A stretch of DNA of 46,849 nucleotides from an uncultured Verrucomicrobia subdivision 3 bacterium (GTDB lineage Bacteria; Verrucomicrobiota; Verrucomicrobiia; Limisphaerales; UBA11358). The DNA lies in contig CAIXFY010000077.1 in the NCBI GenBank assembly GCA_903918885.1, positions 1 through 46,849 of the forward strand, written 5' to 3'. This document shows, one piece after another, positions 7,433-19,257 of the stretch. A program made the position numbers and the translations under genes. Below the pieces are notes generated by a model. The model was given only the letters and a program-made list of their open reading frames with translations, was not told the origin of the DNA and did no database searches. Position 1 is the stretch's first letter. Each line of letters begins with the position of its first letter.

Positions 7433-8215
7433 TCAGGCGACAAACTTCGGCTCGAACACCGGGCCGAGGTTGTGTTTGCGGAGCAGTTCGCAGAATTTCG
7501 CGATGGCGCGCTTCTCGTCCTCGCCGAGATGGTATTGGATGTGCCACTCGAAATAATCGCGCCGGAAATCCGCGTCAAACTCCTCACGCGTCTCGATGAT
7601 GTGGTCGAGCGTCTCCATGCCGAAGCGTTTGGCTTGCTTCAGTTCGCTGCGCAATGCCTTGTTCTCAATTCCGCGCCGCAGCGCCCAGACCGCATAAACA
7701 AAGGGCAAATTCGTCAGCTCCGTCCACGCCAGACCGAGGTCGAAAATTTCATGCGAATGCGCCGAACGTTGAAATTCAATCGCCGTGTCGCCGATGAGCA
7801 GGACAAAATCTTTTTCTTTCGCGACCGCGTAATTTTCCAGCGGCTTGAATTCCGGGAACAAGTTTCGCTCCGCGAGCAGAACTTTCAGCAGATTCACGCT
7901 GGTGAGCGACGCGGTGTCACAGAAAATTTCCGTCATTTCCGCAAACGGTTTTTTGTGCGCGAGAATCACGCTGTAAACTTCGCCCAGCGACGCGATGGCG
8001 ATGCCGTCCAAAATATCGTAACGGTCATGCAACAACACTTCGGTGATGCTGACGAGTGCGGCGTCGAGTTCATCGCGGCGCAACATTTCAGCGAGCTTGG
8101 ACGGCGGCGCGAAGATTAGTTCGCCGTCGATGTCGCGCGTGAGCGGCGCGGCGTTGAGATACGGCACGGAGCCGATGCGGAATCTTTTTTGCGCGTCATC
8201 CGCCATGCGGTTCAC
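7433..8215 (-). CDS. mqnA: Chorismate dehydratase MqnA (futalosine menaquinone pathway)
   Basis: Dehydrates chorismate to 3-enolpyruvylbenzoate, the first step of the futalosine route to menaquinone. The 260-residue protein has the periplasmic-binding-like fold, with family signatures RIGSVPYLNAAPL near the start, PPSKLAEMLRRDELDAALVS, and SLGEVYSVIL. The GTG start (8213-8215) overlaps the stop of the upstream TolC-family gene; ATG at 8206 is an alternative. The other mqn genes are not in the window. Confidence 0.85.
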   Translation of the reverse strand: MNRMADDAQKRFRIGSVPYLNAAPLTRDIDGELIFAPPSKLAEMLRRDELDAALVSITEVLLHDRYDILDGIAIASLGEVYSVILAHKKPFAEMTEIFCDTASLTSVNLLKVLLAERNLFPEFKPLENYAVAKEKDFVLLIGDTAIEFQRSAHSHEIFDLGLAWTELTNLPFVYAVWALRRGIENKALRSELKQAKRFGMETLDHIIETREEFDADFRRDYFEWHIQYHLGEDEKRAIAKFCELLRKHNLGPVFEPKFVA

Positions 8216-9711
8216 TTCACCTCGACGTCGAGGTTGTGGCGTTGGAGCGTGCTGCCTTCGGCGGCGGCAAGATTGGCGAGTGCCTGATTATAATTAGCAA
8301 GCGCGCGGATTTCATCAGAGCGCGCTGCGGTCAGATTTTTCTGCAATTGCAGGACGGTGAAAGTGGTGCTTTTGCCAACGGAATATTTTTTCTGCTCGGC
8401 ATCAAGCGCGGCCTCGGCATAGGTGCGCGCGGATTTAGTGGCGTCCGCACTTTCCCAAGCGGATTGCGCGGCTTTAACAGCGTTGTCAATCTGCACGAGG
8501 ACGTTTTGCTCAAGCTGTTTGAGCTTCAGCAACAGTTGATGTTCCGTCGCCTTGTCAGCTTGGTAGGCGTTGCGCGCCTTGGCGTTGCTCAACGGCACAG
8601 AAAACTGCGCGCCGTAGCTGTAATACGGTCGGTTCGCGGTGGCGTATTGGCCAAAGGCGTCACTGAACTCACGACCGGCGCCGTTGTATCCGTAGCTCGC
8701 GGTCAGATCAAGCGACGGAAAAACCTGATTGCGGTCGTATTTCAACTGGATGCCCTGCTGCTCGAGATTTAGTTTCGCCTGCAACAAATCCGGGCGGAGC
8801 GTCATGCCCTTGCTCCAACTGTCCTGAATATCAAGGGCTGCGCGAACGGCTTCGAGCGTGGCGAGCGGCTGGATTTCCTGATCGTGCCACTGGGCGTATT
8901 GGTCGGTGATGAGATTTTTCAGCGCGTTCTGATCCACGGACAGCGTGTTTTGCGCGGCGATTAGATTTGCGCGGCTTTGCGCGGCCTGCGCCTCGTCCTG
9001 CTGCACGTCGAGTGGTGCAAGACTGCCGACTTGCACCCGCTGTTTGTCCTGATCGAGCTGCGTTTGCGCGAGGGCGAGCGCTTCCTGCTGCACCTTCACG
9101 TTTTCGTGCGCATAAATCAGTTCGTAATAGGCGTTCTCGACGGCGGTGACAGTGGTGATGAGTTGCGAGCGCAAACCTTGTTCAGACAATTTTAAATTAT
9201 TTTTGGCCGCGCTGATGGCCAGTCGCGTGGAATCGGACCACAAACCTTTGAGCAACGGCTGCGTCACGCTGACGCCAACTTGGCCGCTGGAATCATCATA
9301 ACCGCCGGTTGAAGAAATATTAGCGGGATAACTTTGTCCGTATTTTTCGGCGACATTGCCATTCAAATCATAAGACATTCCCCACGGCAGCGAACCGGTC
9401 AGGCCGGACTTGAAAGTGTTGCCGTCGGAGATGGAAGGGAATGTGCCAAGTGTGCCGGTCTCAAACCCGGCGTTATTGTGGTCGTGCGTGCCGGACAGGG
9501 AGAAAGTCGGGTCATAGCCGGCATAGGCGGCGTGGAGGTTGAGCAGGGATTTCTGCGGCTCGTAGCGTTCCACGCGCACGTCGAAATTACTTTTCAGCGC
9601 CGCGACAAAGCAATCCTGCAGCGACAGTGGGTGCGCCGTCGGCTGGTTCGTCTGCGCGAACGCAGCCGTAGTGACGACGGCCAAAACCAAACTGGCAGCG
9701 ATTTTTTTCAT
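8212..9711 (-). CDS. TolC-family outer membrane efflux protein
   Basis: Outer-membrane trimeric channel protein of an export system, about 499 residues. The signal peptide is MKKIAASLVLAVVTTAAFA. It contains two OEP repeats rich in long amphipathic helices (ENAYYELIYAHENVKVQQEAL and the C-terminal ALDAEQKKYSVGKSTTFTVLQ), the hallmark of TolC proteins. ATG at 9711 follows a TTG six bases upstream. It lies between tig and mqnA, with no pump genes beside it; the MacAB-like operon at 33018-36545 could use it, but that link is inference. Confidence 0.88.
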   Translation of the reverse strand: MKKIAASLVLAVVTTAAFAQTNQPTAHPLSLQDCFVAALKSNFDVRVERYEPQKSLLNLHAAYAGYDPTFSLSGTHDHNNAGFETGTLGTFPSISDGNTFKSGLTGSLPWGMSYDLNGNVAEKYGQSYPANISSTGGYDDSSGQVGVSVTQPLLKGLWSDSTRLAISAAKNNLKLSEQGLRSQLITTVTAVENAYYELIYAHENVKVQQEALALAQTQLDQDKQRVQVGSLAPLDVQQDEAQAAQSRANLIAAQNTLSVDQNALKNLITDQYAQWHDQEIQPLATLEAVRAALDIQDSWSKGMTLRPDLLQAKLNLEQQGIQLKYDRNQVFPSLDLTASYGYNGAGREFSDAFGQYATANRPYYSYGAQFSVPLSNAKARNAYQADKATEHQLLLKLKQLEQNVLVQIDNAVKAAQSAWESADATKSARTYAEAALDAEQKKYSVGKSTTFTVLQLQKNLTAARSDEIRALANYNQALANLAAAEGSTLQRHNLDVEVK

Positions 9712-9754
9712 TAGCAAACCAGACGCTCACCGCTACCGCAAAGTAACCGATAGA

Positions 9755-11065
9755 TTATTTTGTCGGCGCGGCTTCGGTGATGGCGGCGCTCGACTCGATC
9801 AGCGCCAGCACTTTTTCGTGCATCACCTGCTGATAAAGTTCGTTCACGCCGTCGCGTTTCTGCAAATCCTTGATGAATTGGTCAAACGGCATCTGATACA
9901 TCATCGCGAGCTGCTGCGCGCGTTTGACGACATCTTCCTGCGTGGCCTGAATCTTTTCCTGCGCGGCAATCTTACCGACGAGGAACGCCAGCTTCACGCG
10001 CTCTTTGGCGTTGGTCGCGGCGATGGAATAAATCTCGTCTTTCTGCGTCTCAATCAACTCGCGCGCCATGCCGCGCTGCGTGTTTTGGCGGACGAGATCA
10101 TAGACGACATTGCGCGTTTCGTTGGCGACCGCCGTTTCCGGTAGGTCAAACGTCACCTTGTCCATCAACGCCTTGATGGTCTGGGCGCGCACCGACTTGG
10201 CGCGGGAATGTTTCAATTCATTTTCCAGATCGGTGCGGACGCCGATGGTGAGCTTCTCCACGTTTTCCGCGCCGTATTTTTTGGCAAATTCATCGTTGAG
10301 TTCCGGTAAAACTTTTTCCTTCACCTCGACAAGTTCCACTTCGTAGACGCCCTTCTTGCCCTGCAACTGCGGCGTGACGAAATCGGCGGGGAAGTCAACG
10401 CTTACCGTGCGTTTGTCACCAGCCTTCGCGCCGATGAGTTGCGCAGCGAAACCGGGAATGAACGAACCTTCCGCCGTCTCAATCCAGAAATTTTTCTGCT
10501 CGGTCAAACCCTTCGCCGTCGGTGCAAGTTCCGTGATGGCCTTGCCTTCGCAAGTGCCGGTGTAGTTGACCACCGCGACATCACCGTTGGCGAGCGCACG
10601 GGCTTCCGTGTTGAAAGTCGCCTGCTGACCGCGCAGCAAATCGAGCGCCTTGGTCACATCCGCGTCCGTCACGGACTTGGCTTCGACCGTGGCGGGCAAA
10701 CCTTTGTATTCTGGCAGTTGAAACTCCGGCGCGGTTTCCACCGTGGCGGTGAACTGTAAAGCTTGTCCGCGGCCAAATTGCACTTCCTCGATGTCGGGAT
10801 AGCCGACCACGGAAAGCTTCTGCTCGTCAATCGCCTTGCGGTAAGCGTCGCCGATGAGCTTGCGCTTGGCTTCATCCTTGATTTCGGCGTCGTATTTTTT
10901 CACGACCATGTCGCGCGGCGCCTTGCCGGGACGGAAGCCGGGCAAATTCGCCTGCTTCTGATAATCCTTCGTGACGGCGTCAAACGCAGTGTTCACGGCG
11001 GTTACGTCGAGTTCCACCCGCACGAGCTTTTTGCACGGGGCCAAATTTTCAACGGATATATTCAC
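9755..11065 (-). CDS. tig: Trigger factor
   Basis: Ribosome-bound chaperone and peptidyl-prolyl isomerase for nascent chains, 436 residues, a normal length. The ribosome-docking signature GFRPGKAP is at 43-50. An FKBP-type PPIase domain occupies about 145-250 (VAVVNYTGTCEGK; FIPGFAAQLIGAKAGDKRTV), followed by a long helical C-terminal domain. The start is GTG at 11063-11065. It is divergent from bioD across 46 bp. No clpP or clpX follows, unlike in many bacteria. Confidence 0.95.
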   Translation of the reverse strand: MNISVENLAPCKKLVRVELDVTAVNTAFDAVTKDYQKQANLPGFRPGKAPRDMVVKKYDAEIKDEAKRKLIGDAYRKAIDEQKLSVVGYPDIEEVQFGRGQALQFTATVETAPEFQLPEYKGLPATVEAKSVTDADVTKALDLLRGQQATFNTEARALANGDVAVVNYTGTCEGKAITELAPTAKGLTEQKNFWIETAEGSFIPGFAAQLIGAKAGDKRTVSVDFPADFVTPQLQGKKGVYEVELVEVKEKVLPELNDEFAKKYGAENVEKLTIGVRTDLENELKHSRAKSVRAQTIKALMDKVTFDLPETAVANETRNVVYDLVRQNTQRGMARELIETQKDEIYSIAATNAKERVKLAFLVGKIAAQEKIQATQEDVVKRAQQLAMMYQMPFDQFIKDLQKRDGVNELYQQVMHEKVLALIESSAAITEAAPTK

Positions 11066-11099
11066 AGTAAAAATGAGTTAAACGAGCCGCGCAGAATAA

Positions 11100-13816
<2,717 letters not shown>

Positions 13817-13876
13817 GCGCCTTTTGTAAGCGATTTTGCGGGCGAGGCAAAGCGCGATTCTTCGACGCAAAAAGTT

Positions 13877-13904
13877 TTGCAATTTTCTGCGCTGGCAATG
13901 ATAC
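13877..13904 (+). promoter_or_regulatory. Candidate sigma-70 promoter of the tol-pal operon
   Basis: TTGCAA (13877-13882) and TGATAC (13899-13904) are separated by 16 bp and lie about 80 bp before the tolQ start. No other gene occupies this stretch if the divergent TPR gene starts at 13816. Found by eye. Confidence 0.4.
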
Positions 13905-13982
13905 TTTGCGCGGCGGAAAAATGCTCGGCATTCCGCCACTTGGCCAAACCGGTTCCTCACCTCCAAGTTTAGAATAAATTTT

Positions 13983-14708
13983 ATGAGCGGGTTATCTCAC
14001 GCACTCATCGGGGCGGCGTCCAACCAGACGGAGCTCCTATACATCTGGGACAGGGCGACGGTGGAGGCGAAAGCCATCATCGCGCTGCTGTTTGTTTTTT
14101 CCATCGCCGCGTGGTTTGTGATGATGTCCAAAATCATCCAGATGCGCCGCGCGCGGAAATTAAATTCGCTGTTCGGCGAGGAATTTACTTCGCAGAAGGC
14201 CGTGCTCGAATTGTTTGACCGCAAGTTAAACGTGGAAGGTTGTCCGCTTTACGCCGTGTATCAGGCCGGCTGCGTGCAGCTGGATGCGCGGTTGCGCGGG
14301 CCGAGCGGCGAACGCGCCAAGCAAAACGTCAGCCTGAAAAACATGGAGCACATCAAGCGCGCCATCGAAAACGTCGTCGCCAAGGAATCGCTGAAATTAG
14401 AATCTGGTCTCATCCTGCTCGCCATCGCGGTGAGCGGCGCGCCGTTCATGGGATTGCTGGGAACGGTCTGGGGCGTGATGAGCACCTTCGCGGGCATCGC
14501 GCAGCAAGGTTCCGCTACGATGGCGGCGATGGCGCCGGGCGTGAGCGCCGCGCTCGTCACGACAGTCGCCGGTCTGCTGGTGGCGATTCCCTCGATGTTC
14601 GGCTACAACTGGCTCGTCCACAACTTGCGCGCGTTCACGGTCGAGCTGGACAACTTTGCGCAGGAACTCGTTTCCAAAATGGAAACGGAATTTCTGAAGG
14701 ACGAATAA
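13983..14708 (+). CDS. tolQ: TolQ/ExbB proton channel subunit
   Basis: Inner-membrane proton channel subunit that energises the Tol system with TolR. The 241-residue protein has three predicted membrane segments: AIIALLFVFSIAAWFVMM near the start, and LESGLILLAIAVSGAPFMGLLG and VSAALVTTVAGLLVAIPSM near the end. Between them is the MotA/TolQ/ExbB signature GTVWGVMSTFAGIA. It is the first gene of tolQ-tolR-tolA-like-tolB-pal with very short gaps, so Tol-Pal assignment is favoured over a TonB-dependent ExbB. Confidence 0.9.
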   Translation: MSGLSHALIGAASNQTELLYIWDRATVEAKAIIALLFVFSIAAWFVMMSKIIQMRRARKLNSLFGEEFTSQKAVLELFDRKLNVEGCPLYAVYQAGCVQLDARLRGPSGERAKQNVSLKNMEHIKRAIENVVAKESLKLESGLILLAIAVSGAPFMGLLGTVWGVMSTFAGIAQQGSATMAAMAPGVSAALVTTVAGLLVAIPSMFGYNWLVHNLRAFTVELDNFAQELVSKMETEFLKDE

Positions 14709-14714
14709 TTTTCC

Positions 14715-15131
14715 ATGCGCCGCTTTTCACAACGCAGTCATCTCGTGACGTTGAGCGACATCAACATCACGCCGTTGCTGGACTTGGCGTTCGTGCTGCT
14801 CATCATCTTCGTCATCACCACGCCGTTGCTGGAGCAGAGTATCAACCTGAAATTACCGCACGGCGGCGCGCGCGAAAAACAACTGAACAAATCCGACATC
14901 CGCACCGTCGAAATCTCCAACACGGGCTATTACGCGCTCGACAAAAAACGGTTGCCGCTGCCGCAGATCATTTCGCAGCTCGCTGGCGAGTTCCGGGGAA
15001 ACCAGAATCTCGTCGTCTACATCCGCGCCGACAAGGAGAGCCGTTACGACCTCGTGGCGCAGGTGATTGACGGCTGCCAGAAATACGGCATCACGCGCTA
15101 TTCACTGCGCACCGACCCGACGCCCAAATGA
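14715..15131 (+). CDS. tolR: TolR/ExbD proton channel partner
   Basis: 138 residues with one N-terminal membrane helix. The helix begins DINITPLLDLAFVLLIIF, where the Asp after LL is the conserved proton-carrying residue of TolR/ExbD. The rest is the periplasmic domain, ending RYSLRTDP. Starts 7 bp after tolQ, and its stop overlaps the next start by 4 bp, implying coupled translation. Works with TolQ to drive the TonB-like protein. Confidence 0.9.
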   Translation: MRRFSQRSHLVTLSDINITPLLDLAFVLLIIFVITTPLLEQSINLKLPHGGAREKQLNKSDIRTVEISNTGYYALDKKRLPLPQIISQLAGEFRGNQNLVVYIRADKESRYDLVAQVIDGCQKYGITRYSLRTDPTPK

Positions 15132-16003
15132 GCCGGCTACAAAAAAAATGCCTCATCGCCACGGTGGGTTTTCACCTACTGCTGGTGCTGACGATTTTGT
15201 TTGGCGCGGCCTTTTTCACGAACCATCCCAAGCCGGATGACACGCAGGTGTTGAACGTAATTCCGTCCACGACGATTGACGCGATGTTTAACAGCGGCGT
15301 CAAAAATCCACAGCCGCCTGCGCCCACGCCGATTGTCCAGCCGCCGCAGCCACCACAGCCGCAGGTTCAACCGACTCCACCACCACCGAAACCGGTCGTC
15401 ACGCCACCGGAGCCGGTGAAGCCGGTCGAACCCGTCAAACCACCGGAAAAACTTTCGCCGGACGATTTGAAGCCCATTGAGCCAGTGGAAAAACCGGCCA
15501 AGCCCGCGCCCAAAAAACCGGAAATCAGTTTGACGCCGGTCGTTCGTAAAATTCCAAAAGTGTCGCCGGACACTTCCGAAGCCGATGCCGCGCGTGAAGC
15601 AAAGGAAGCAAAAAGAAAGGCCGCCGCCGCGTTTGCCAAGGCTTTGGCGAGCATCAAAAACAATTCATCCACCGCTACAACCGTCGAAATGCCCGGCACC
15701 GGCAGCGTGTCGTATGCGAATTATGCCTCGGTGGTCAAAAGCATTTACGAGCGCGCATGGACGCCGCCGGACGATACCGCGAGCGACGACGCCATCACCA
15801 AGGTCAGCGTGACCATCGGCAGCGACGGCTCGGTGATTACTTCGCACGTCGTCAATCCGTCCGGCGACGCGCGGGTGGACGCCAGCGTGCAGCGGACGCT
15901 CGACCGCGTGAATTTCGTCGCGCCGTTTCCAGATGGCGCGAAAGAAAAAGAACGGACTTTCATAATCAACTTCAACCTCAAAGCCAAACGGATGCTCGGA
16001 TGA
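15128..16003 (+). CDS. TonB/TolA-like energy transducer
   Basis: 291 residues: a short cytoplasmic start, one membrane helix (ATVGFHLLLVLTILFGAAFF), a long Pro/Lys/Glu-rich spacer (about 55-140), a short Lys/Ala helix, and a C-terminal TonB-like domain (VKSIYERAWTPP; VSVTIGSDGSVITSHVV). It occupies the tolA position but has a proline spacer like TonB and not the long alanine helix of E. coli TolA. Presumably couples TolQR to TolB-Pal. The tolB start overlaps its stop (ATGA at 16000-16003). Confidence 0.85.
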   Translation: MSRLQKKCLIATVGFHLLLVLTILFGAAFFTNHPKPDDTQVLNVIPSTTIDAMFNSGVKNPQPPAPTPIVQPPQPPQPQVQPTPPPPKPVVTPPEPVKPVEPVKPPEKLSPDDLKPIEPVEKPAKPAPKKPEISLTPVVRKIPKVSPDTSEADAAREAKEAKRKAAAAFAKALASIKNNSSTATTVEMPGTGSVSYANYASVVKSIYERAWTPPDDTASDDAITKVSVTIGSDGSVITSHVVNPSGDARVDASVQRTLDRVNFVAPFPDGAKEKERTFIINFNLKAKRMLG

Positions 16004-17175
16004 AAAAAATAATTCTCTCACTCACCATCGCCGTCCTCGCGCTGAATTTTTCGCGTGCGCAGGAAATCAACATTCAAACCGAAATCAACGTGCTCGGTCA
16101 GACAAAACCCATTCCCGTTTGCCTGAGCGGTTTCACCGGTGAGGCGGCGGAGGTTTTGAAGTTTGACCTCTACGTGCAGGGCTTCAGTTTTGTTTCGTCG
16201 GACGCCGCGCAATACGTCATCAGCGGCAGTGACGCGGGCAACGTCACCGGCAACGTCACGGACAAATTTGCCAAGCGCTCGATTTTGTCGCGCACCTACA
16301 ACGGCGCGAGCACGCGGCGGCAGGCGCACGCGTTTGCGGACGACATTGTGCAAGCGATTCAAAACAAGAAGGGCATCGGCCAGACGAAGATCGCTTACAA
16401 ATCGCAGGGCGCGAGCGGGCCGGGGGAAATTTTCGTCGCGGATTTTGACGGTCACGGCGCACAAGCCATCACGACGGACGGCGCGATTGTGGCCAAGCCC
16501 GCGTGGGTTCCAGGCAAGCTGGCGTTGTATTACACGAGCTACGCGCGTGGCAATCCGGACATTTTTTACCACAGCTTGTCTGGGGCATCGGGCGGCCAAC
16601 GGCGCGTGATCGCGGGTTATTCCGGCTTGAACACGAGCGCGGCGGTTTCGCCGGACGGCTCGCGCATCGCTATGGTGTTGAGCAAATCCGGCAGCCCAAA
16701 TGTCTGGGTGTGCAGCGCGGACGGCACGAATTTGAAACGCATCACGACCGGCGTGCAGGATTCCTCGCCGTGCTGGTCGCCAAACGGAGATTGGATTTGT
16801 TTCGCCACGGAACAAAACGGCCGGCGCCGGTTGGCGAAAATTCCAGCGGGCGGCGGCACCGTGCAATCTCTTAACACTGCCGGCGTTTCCAGCCCGACCG
16901 AACCGGACTGGTCACCTGATGGTAAATGGATCGCGTTCACCTCGCAGACACGCGACGATTTCAACATCTGCGTGATGCCGGCGGATGGCAGCGGGTCGCC
17001 GTCGGTGCTGGTCGGCGGCCAAAATCCGTCGTGGGCGGCGAACTCGCGGACGTTGGTGTTCAACCGCGCGATGGGCTATCGCCAAGTGCTGTCTGTGCTT
17101 GACGTTTTCACCAAACAATACAAGGATTGTGGCCGAGCGACCGGAAGCAATTCCCAGCCAGCTTGGGCGAAATGA
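16000..17175 (+). CDS. tolB: TolB periplasmic beta-propeller protein
   Basis: Periplasmic component of Tol-Pal that binds Pal. At 391 residues it has signal peptide MKKIILSLTIAVLALNFSRA, an N-terminal TolB domain (VCLSGFTGEAAEVLKFDLY, FSFVSSDAAQYVISG) and a C-terminal six-blade propeller with repeated SPDGSRIAMV, SPNGDWICFA and SPDGKWIAFT segments. ATG at 16000 is fixed by the signal peptide and the ATGA overlap with the previous gene. Confidence 0.92.
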   Translation: MKKIILSLTIAVLALNFSRAQEINIQTEINVLGQTKPIPVCLSGFTGEAAEVLKFDLYVQGFSFVSSDAAQYVISGSDAGNVTGNVTDKFAKRSILSRTYNGASTRRQAHAFADDIVQAIQNKKGIGQTKIAYKSQGASGPGEIFVADFDGHGAQAITTDGAIVAKPAWVPGKLALYYTSYARGNPDIFYHSLSGASGGQRRVIAGYSGLNTSAAVSPDGSRIAMVLSKSGSPNVWVCSADGTNLKRITTGVQDSSPCWSPNGDWICFATEQNGRRRLAKIPAGGGTVQSLNTAGVSSPTEPDWSPDGKWIAFTSQTRDDFNICVMPADGSGSPSVLVGGQNPSWAANSRTLVFNRAMGYRQVLSVLDVFTKQYKDCGRATGSNSQPAWAK

Positions 17176-17238
17176 CCGAAACCAATTTTCCCTTTCGTCA
17201 CAAAAAATTTAACCGCAACTTTTAAACAAATAAAAAAT

Positions 17239-17835
17239 ATGAAAATGAACCGCCTTGCTCTTCCACTCGTGCTCGCGCTGGCCGCGACGCTGGCCGCCAC
17301 CGGCTGCAAAAAAACGCCCGTCAAAGTCACGCCGATGCCCGGAGCGCAGGCGGGTAACGTGCCTGATAACCAAAGTGCAAACACTTTGCCAAACGCCAAC
17401 ACTCTAAATCCCGACGCTAACCCGAATGTTACGTCAGGCTCTACGCCGACGGCCGGCCTTGATGAATTTGAAGGCATGAAAAAAGATGCGGCGGCGCTCG
17501 CGGCTTACACCATTCATTTCTCGTTCGACAGCGCGGTCATCAAGAAAGCTGAACACGCGAACATTTCCGCCGTGGCTTCCGCGTTGTCCGGCAACCAGAG
17601 CGACAAGCTGCTGATCGAAGGCAACTGCGACGAACGCGGCACGGAAGAATACAACCGCGCCCTCGGCGAACGCCGTGCGCTCGCCGCGCGTGAAGCGCTG
17701 GCCAAGGCGGGCGTCAGCCCGGACCGCATTCGCACGATCAGCTACGGCAAGGACAAGCCGGCGGATCCCGGCCATGATGAAGCGGCTTGGGGCAAGAACC
17801 GCCGCGATGATTTCATCCTGCTCCATCCGAAATGA
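17239..17835 (+). CDS. pal: Peptidoglycan-associated lipoprotein Pal
   Basis: Outer-membrane lipoprotein that ties the outer membrane to peptidoglycan. The signal peptide ends in a lipobox with acceptor Cys23 (LAATGCKK). A low-complexity Asn/Pro/Ala linker follows, then an OmpA-type domain: HFSFDSAVIKK, IEGNCDERGTEEYNRALGE and RISYGKDKP-like strands, with Asp and Arg of the diaminopimelate-binding site present. Last gene of the tol-pal cluster, followed by a strong terminator. A start at the second Met (17245) is also possible. Confidence 0.93.
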   Translation: MKMNRLALPLVLALAATLAATGCKKTPVKVTPMPGAQAGNVPDNQSANTLPNANTLNPDANPNVTSGSTPTAGLDEFEGMKKDAAALAAYTIHFSFDSAVIKKAEHANISAVASALSGNQSDKLLIEGNCDERGTEEYNRALGERRALAAREALAKAGVSPDRIRTISYGKDKPADPGHDEAAWGKNRRDDFILLHPK

Positions 17836-17852
17836 TTTTGACCTGAATTTTC

Positions 17853-17882
17853 AAGGCCGCGCGAGTGCGCGGCCTTTTTTGT
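17853..17882 (+). terminator. Rho-independent terminator after pal
   Basis: The stem GGCCGCGC (17855-17862) and GCGCGGCC (17867-17874) enclose the loop GAGT and are followed by TTTTTTG. It ends the tol-pal operon before tatA. Confidence 0.9.
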
Positions 17883-17936
17883 TGCTTTACTATCCGCAAA
17901 GGCAGGCGTAATTTTGCGGCAGAAGAACGAATTTTT

Positions 17937-18200
17937 ATGAATGCAATGTTGGCCATATTAGGATTGAGCGGAACGGAACTAATCATCGTGCTGGTCGCGA
18001 TTCTCGTGTTGTTTGGGGCAAAGCGGATTCCAGAATTTGCCAAGGGTCTGGGCAAAGGCATCAACGAGTTTAAAAAAGCTTCGCGGGAAGTGACCGACGA
18101 AATTAACAATCCCGCCAACGAGTCCGTTGCGCCCGCTCCGAAATCGCCCCCGGCCAACACCACCCCGCAGTCCGCGCCGACGGAAACCAAAGTGGTCTGA
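17937..18200 (+). CDS. tatA: Twin-arginine translocase subunit TatA/TatE
   Basis: Pore-forming component of the Tat exporter for folded proteins. An 87-residue protein with N-terminal membrane helix (LSGTELIIVLVAILVLFGA) followed by the family hinge and amphipathic helix KRIPEFAKGLGKGINEFKKA, then a Pro/Ala-rich tail. ATG at 17937 gives the standard TatA opening; the frame is open upstream but translates terminator DNA. Paired with tatC 32 bp downstream. Confidence 0.93.
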   Translation: MNAMLAILGLSGTELIIVLVAILVLFGAKRIPEFAKGLGKGINEFKKASREVTDEINNPANESVAPAPKSPPANTTPQSAPTETKVV

Positions 18201-18232
18201 CGTCTGGTGACGTTGCCGTCGCGTAGAAATTC

Positions 18233-19231
18233 ATGGCCGAATTTTCCCCAGAACCGCCGGAGGATGAGGGCGGGCCGGTCAAATCTTTTCTCGACCACCT
18301 GGAAGATTTTCGCTGGCTTATCATCAAGTGCGGTGCGGCGCTATTCGTCAGTCTGGTGGTCTGCCTGTATGCCGTGCCGCAAATCGTAGCCATCCTCAAA
18401 TGGCCGCTGGCTCACGCCGCGCTGGTGCGGGCGAACAGCGAGCATCGCACTCTCGTCCAGTTCGGAAGCAACACGCTGACCACGCTGCGTTCGGCTGACA
18501 ACCAGATTGCCGGCCTTGATCTGGGCACAAATTGGTTCACTGTCTTGAAGCTAGAGCCGGTGCTCGTCGGCAGTAACCTCCTGTTGACCGTCCATGTCGA
18601 AAAAAATCCCGACACGGACACCAAGCTGCAAGGCTCCACTGATCTGATTTATCTTGATCCATCCGCGCCGTTTTTTTCCTCCATGCTGCTGGCATTTTAT
18701 GGCGGACTGTTATTGTCATCGCCATTTATTTTCTTCTTTGTGGCGCAGTTCATTCTGCCCGCATTGAAAATCCGTGAAAAAAAATATGTCCTGCGCTCGG
18801 CTTTCGTTGGGGTAGGACTATTTTTGGCGGGCGTAACGTTCTGCTACTTCTTCGTGCTGGCGCGCGCCTTGAAATTTGCCGAGTGGTGGGCGATCTGGAT
18901 GGGCGTGAAGGTTCCAGACTGGCGGGCGGAAACCTATTTTGGTTTCGTGACAAAATTTTTGATCGGCATGGGGCTGGGCTTTGAACTGCCCGTGGTCATT
19001 TTGGCTTTGGTAAAAATCGGCGTGCTCGACTACCGGAAACTGGTCGCCCTGCGGCGCTACATGATTGTCATCAACCTCGTTCTTGGCGCGCTCCTGACCA
19101 CGCCGGAAGTGTTCACGCAAGTCGTCATGGCCGTGGTCTTGCAAATCCTTTTTGAAATCAGCGTTTGGATTGCCTGGTATTGGGAACGGCGCGACCGAAA
19201 ACGCGCTTTACAAGCCGGTAATTCGGCGTAA
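18233..19231 (+). CDS. tatC: Twin-arginine translocase subunit TatC, with enlarged first periplasmic loop
   Basis: Receptor for twin-arginine signal peptides. The 332-residue protein has six predicted membrane helices. The N-terminal motif reads FLDHLEDFR, with Arg conserved and Asp where E. coli has Glu15; FILPALKIREKKY carries the conserved Glu of the first cytoplasmic loop, and FELPVV matches FEVPV. Between helices 1 and 2 there are roughly 70 extra residues (about 65-140) compared with E. coli TatC. Charged C-terminal tail. Confidence 0.93.
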   Translation: MAEFSPEPPEDEGGPVKSFLDHLEDFRWLIIKCGAALFVSLVVCLYAVPQIVAILKWPLAHAALVRANSEHRTLVQFGSNTLTTLRSADNQIAGLDLGTNWFTVLKLEPVLVGSNLLLTVHVEKNPDTDTKLQGSTDLIYLDPSAPFFSSMLLAFYGGLLLSSPFIFFFVAQFILPALKIREKKYVLRSAFVGVGLFLAGVTFCYFFVLARALKFAEWWAIWMGVKVPDWRAETYFGFVTKFLIGMGLGFELPVVILALVKIGVLDYRKLVALRRYMIVINLVLGALLTTPEVFTQVVMAVVLQILFEISVWIAWYWERRDRKRALQAGNSA

Positions 19232-19257
19232 AGTCACCTCATCAATTTGAAATTCCT

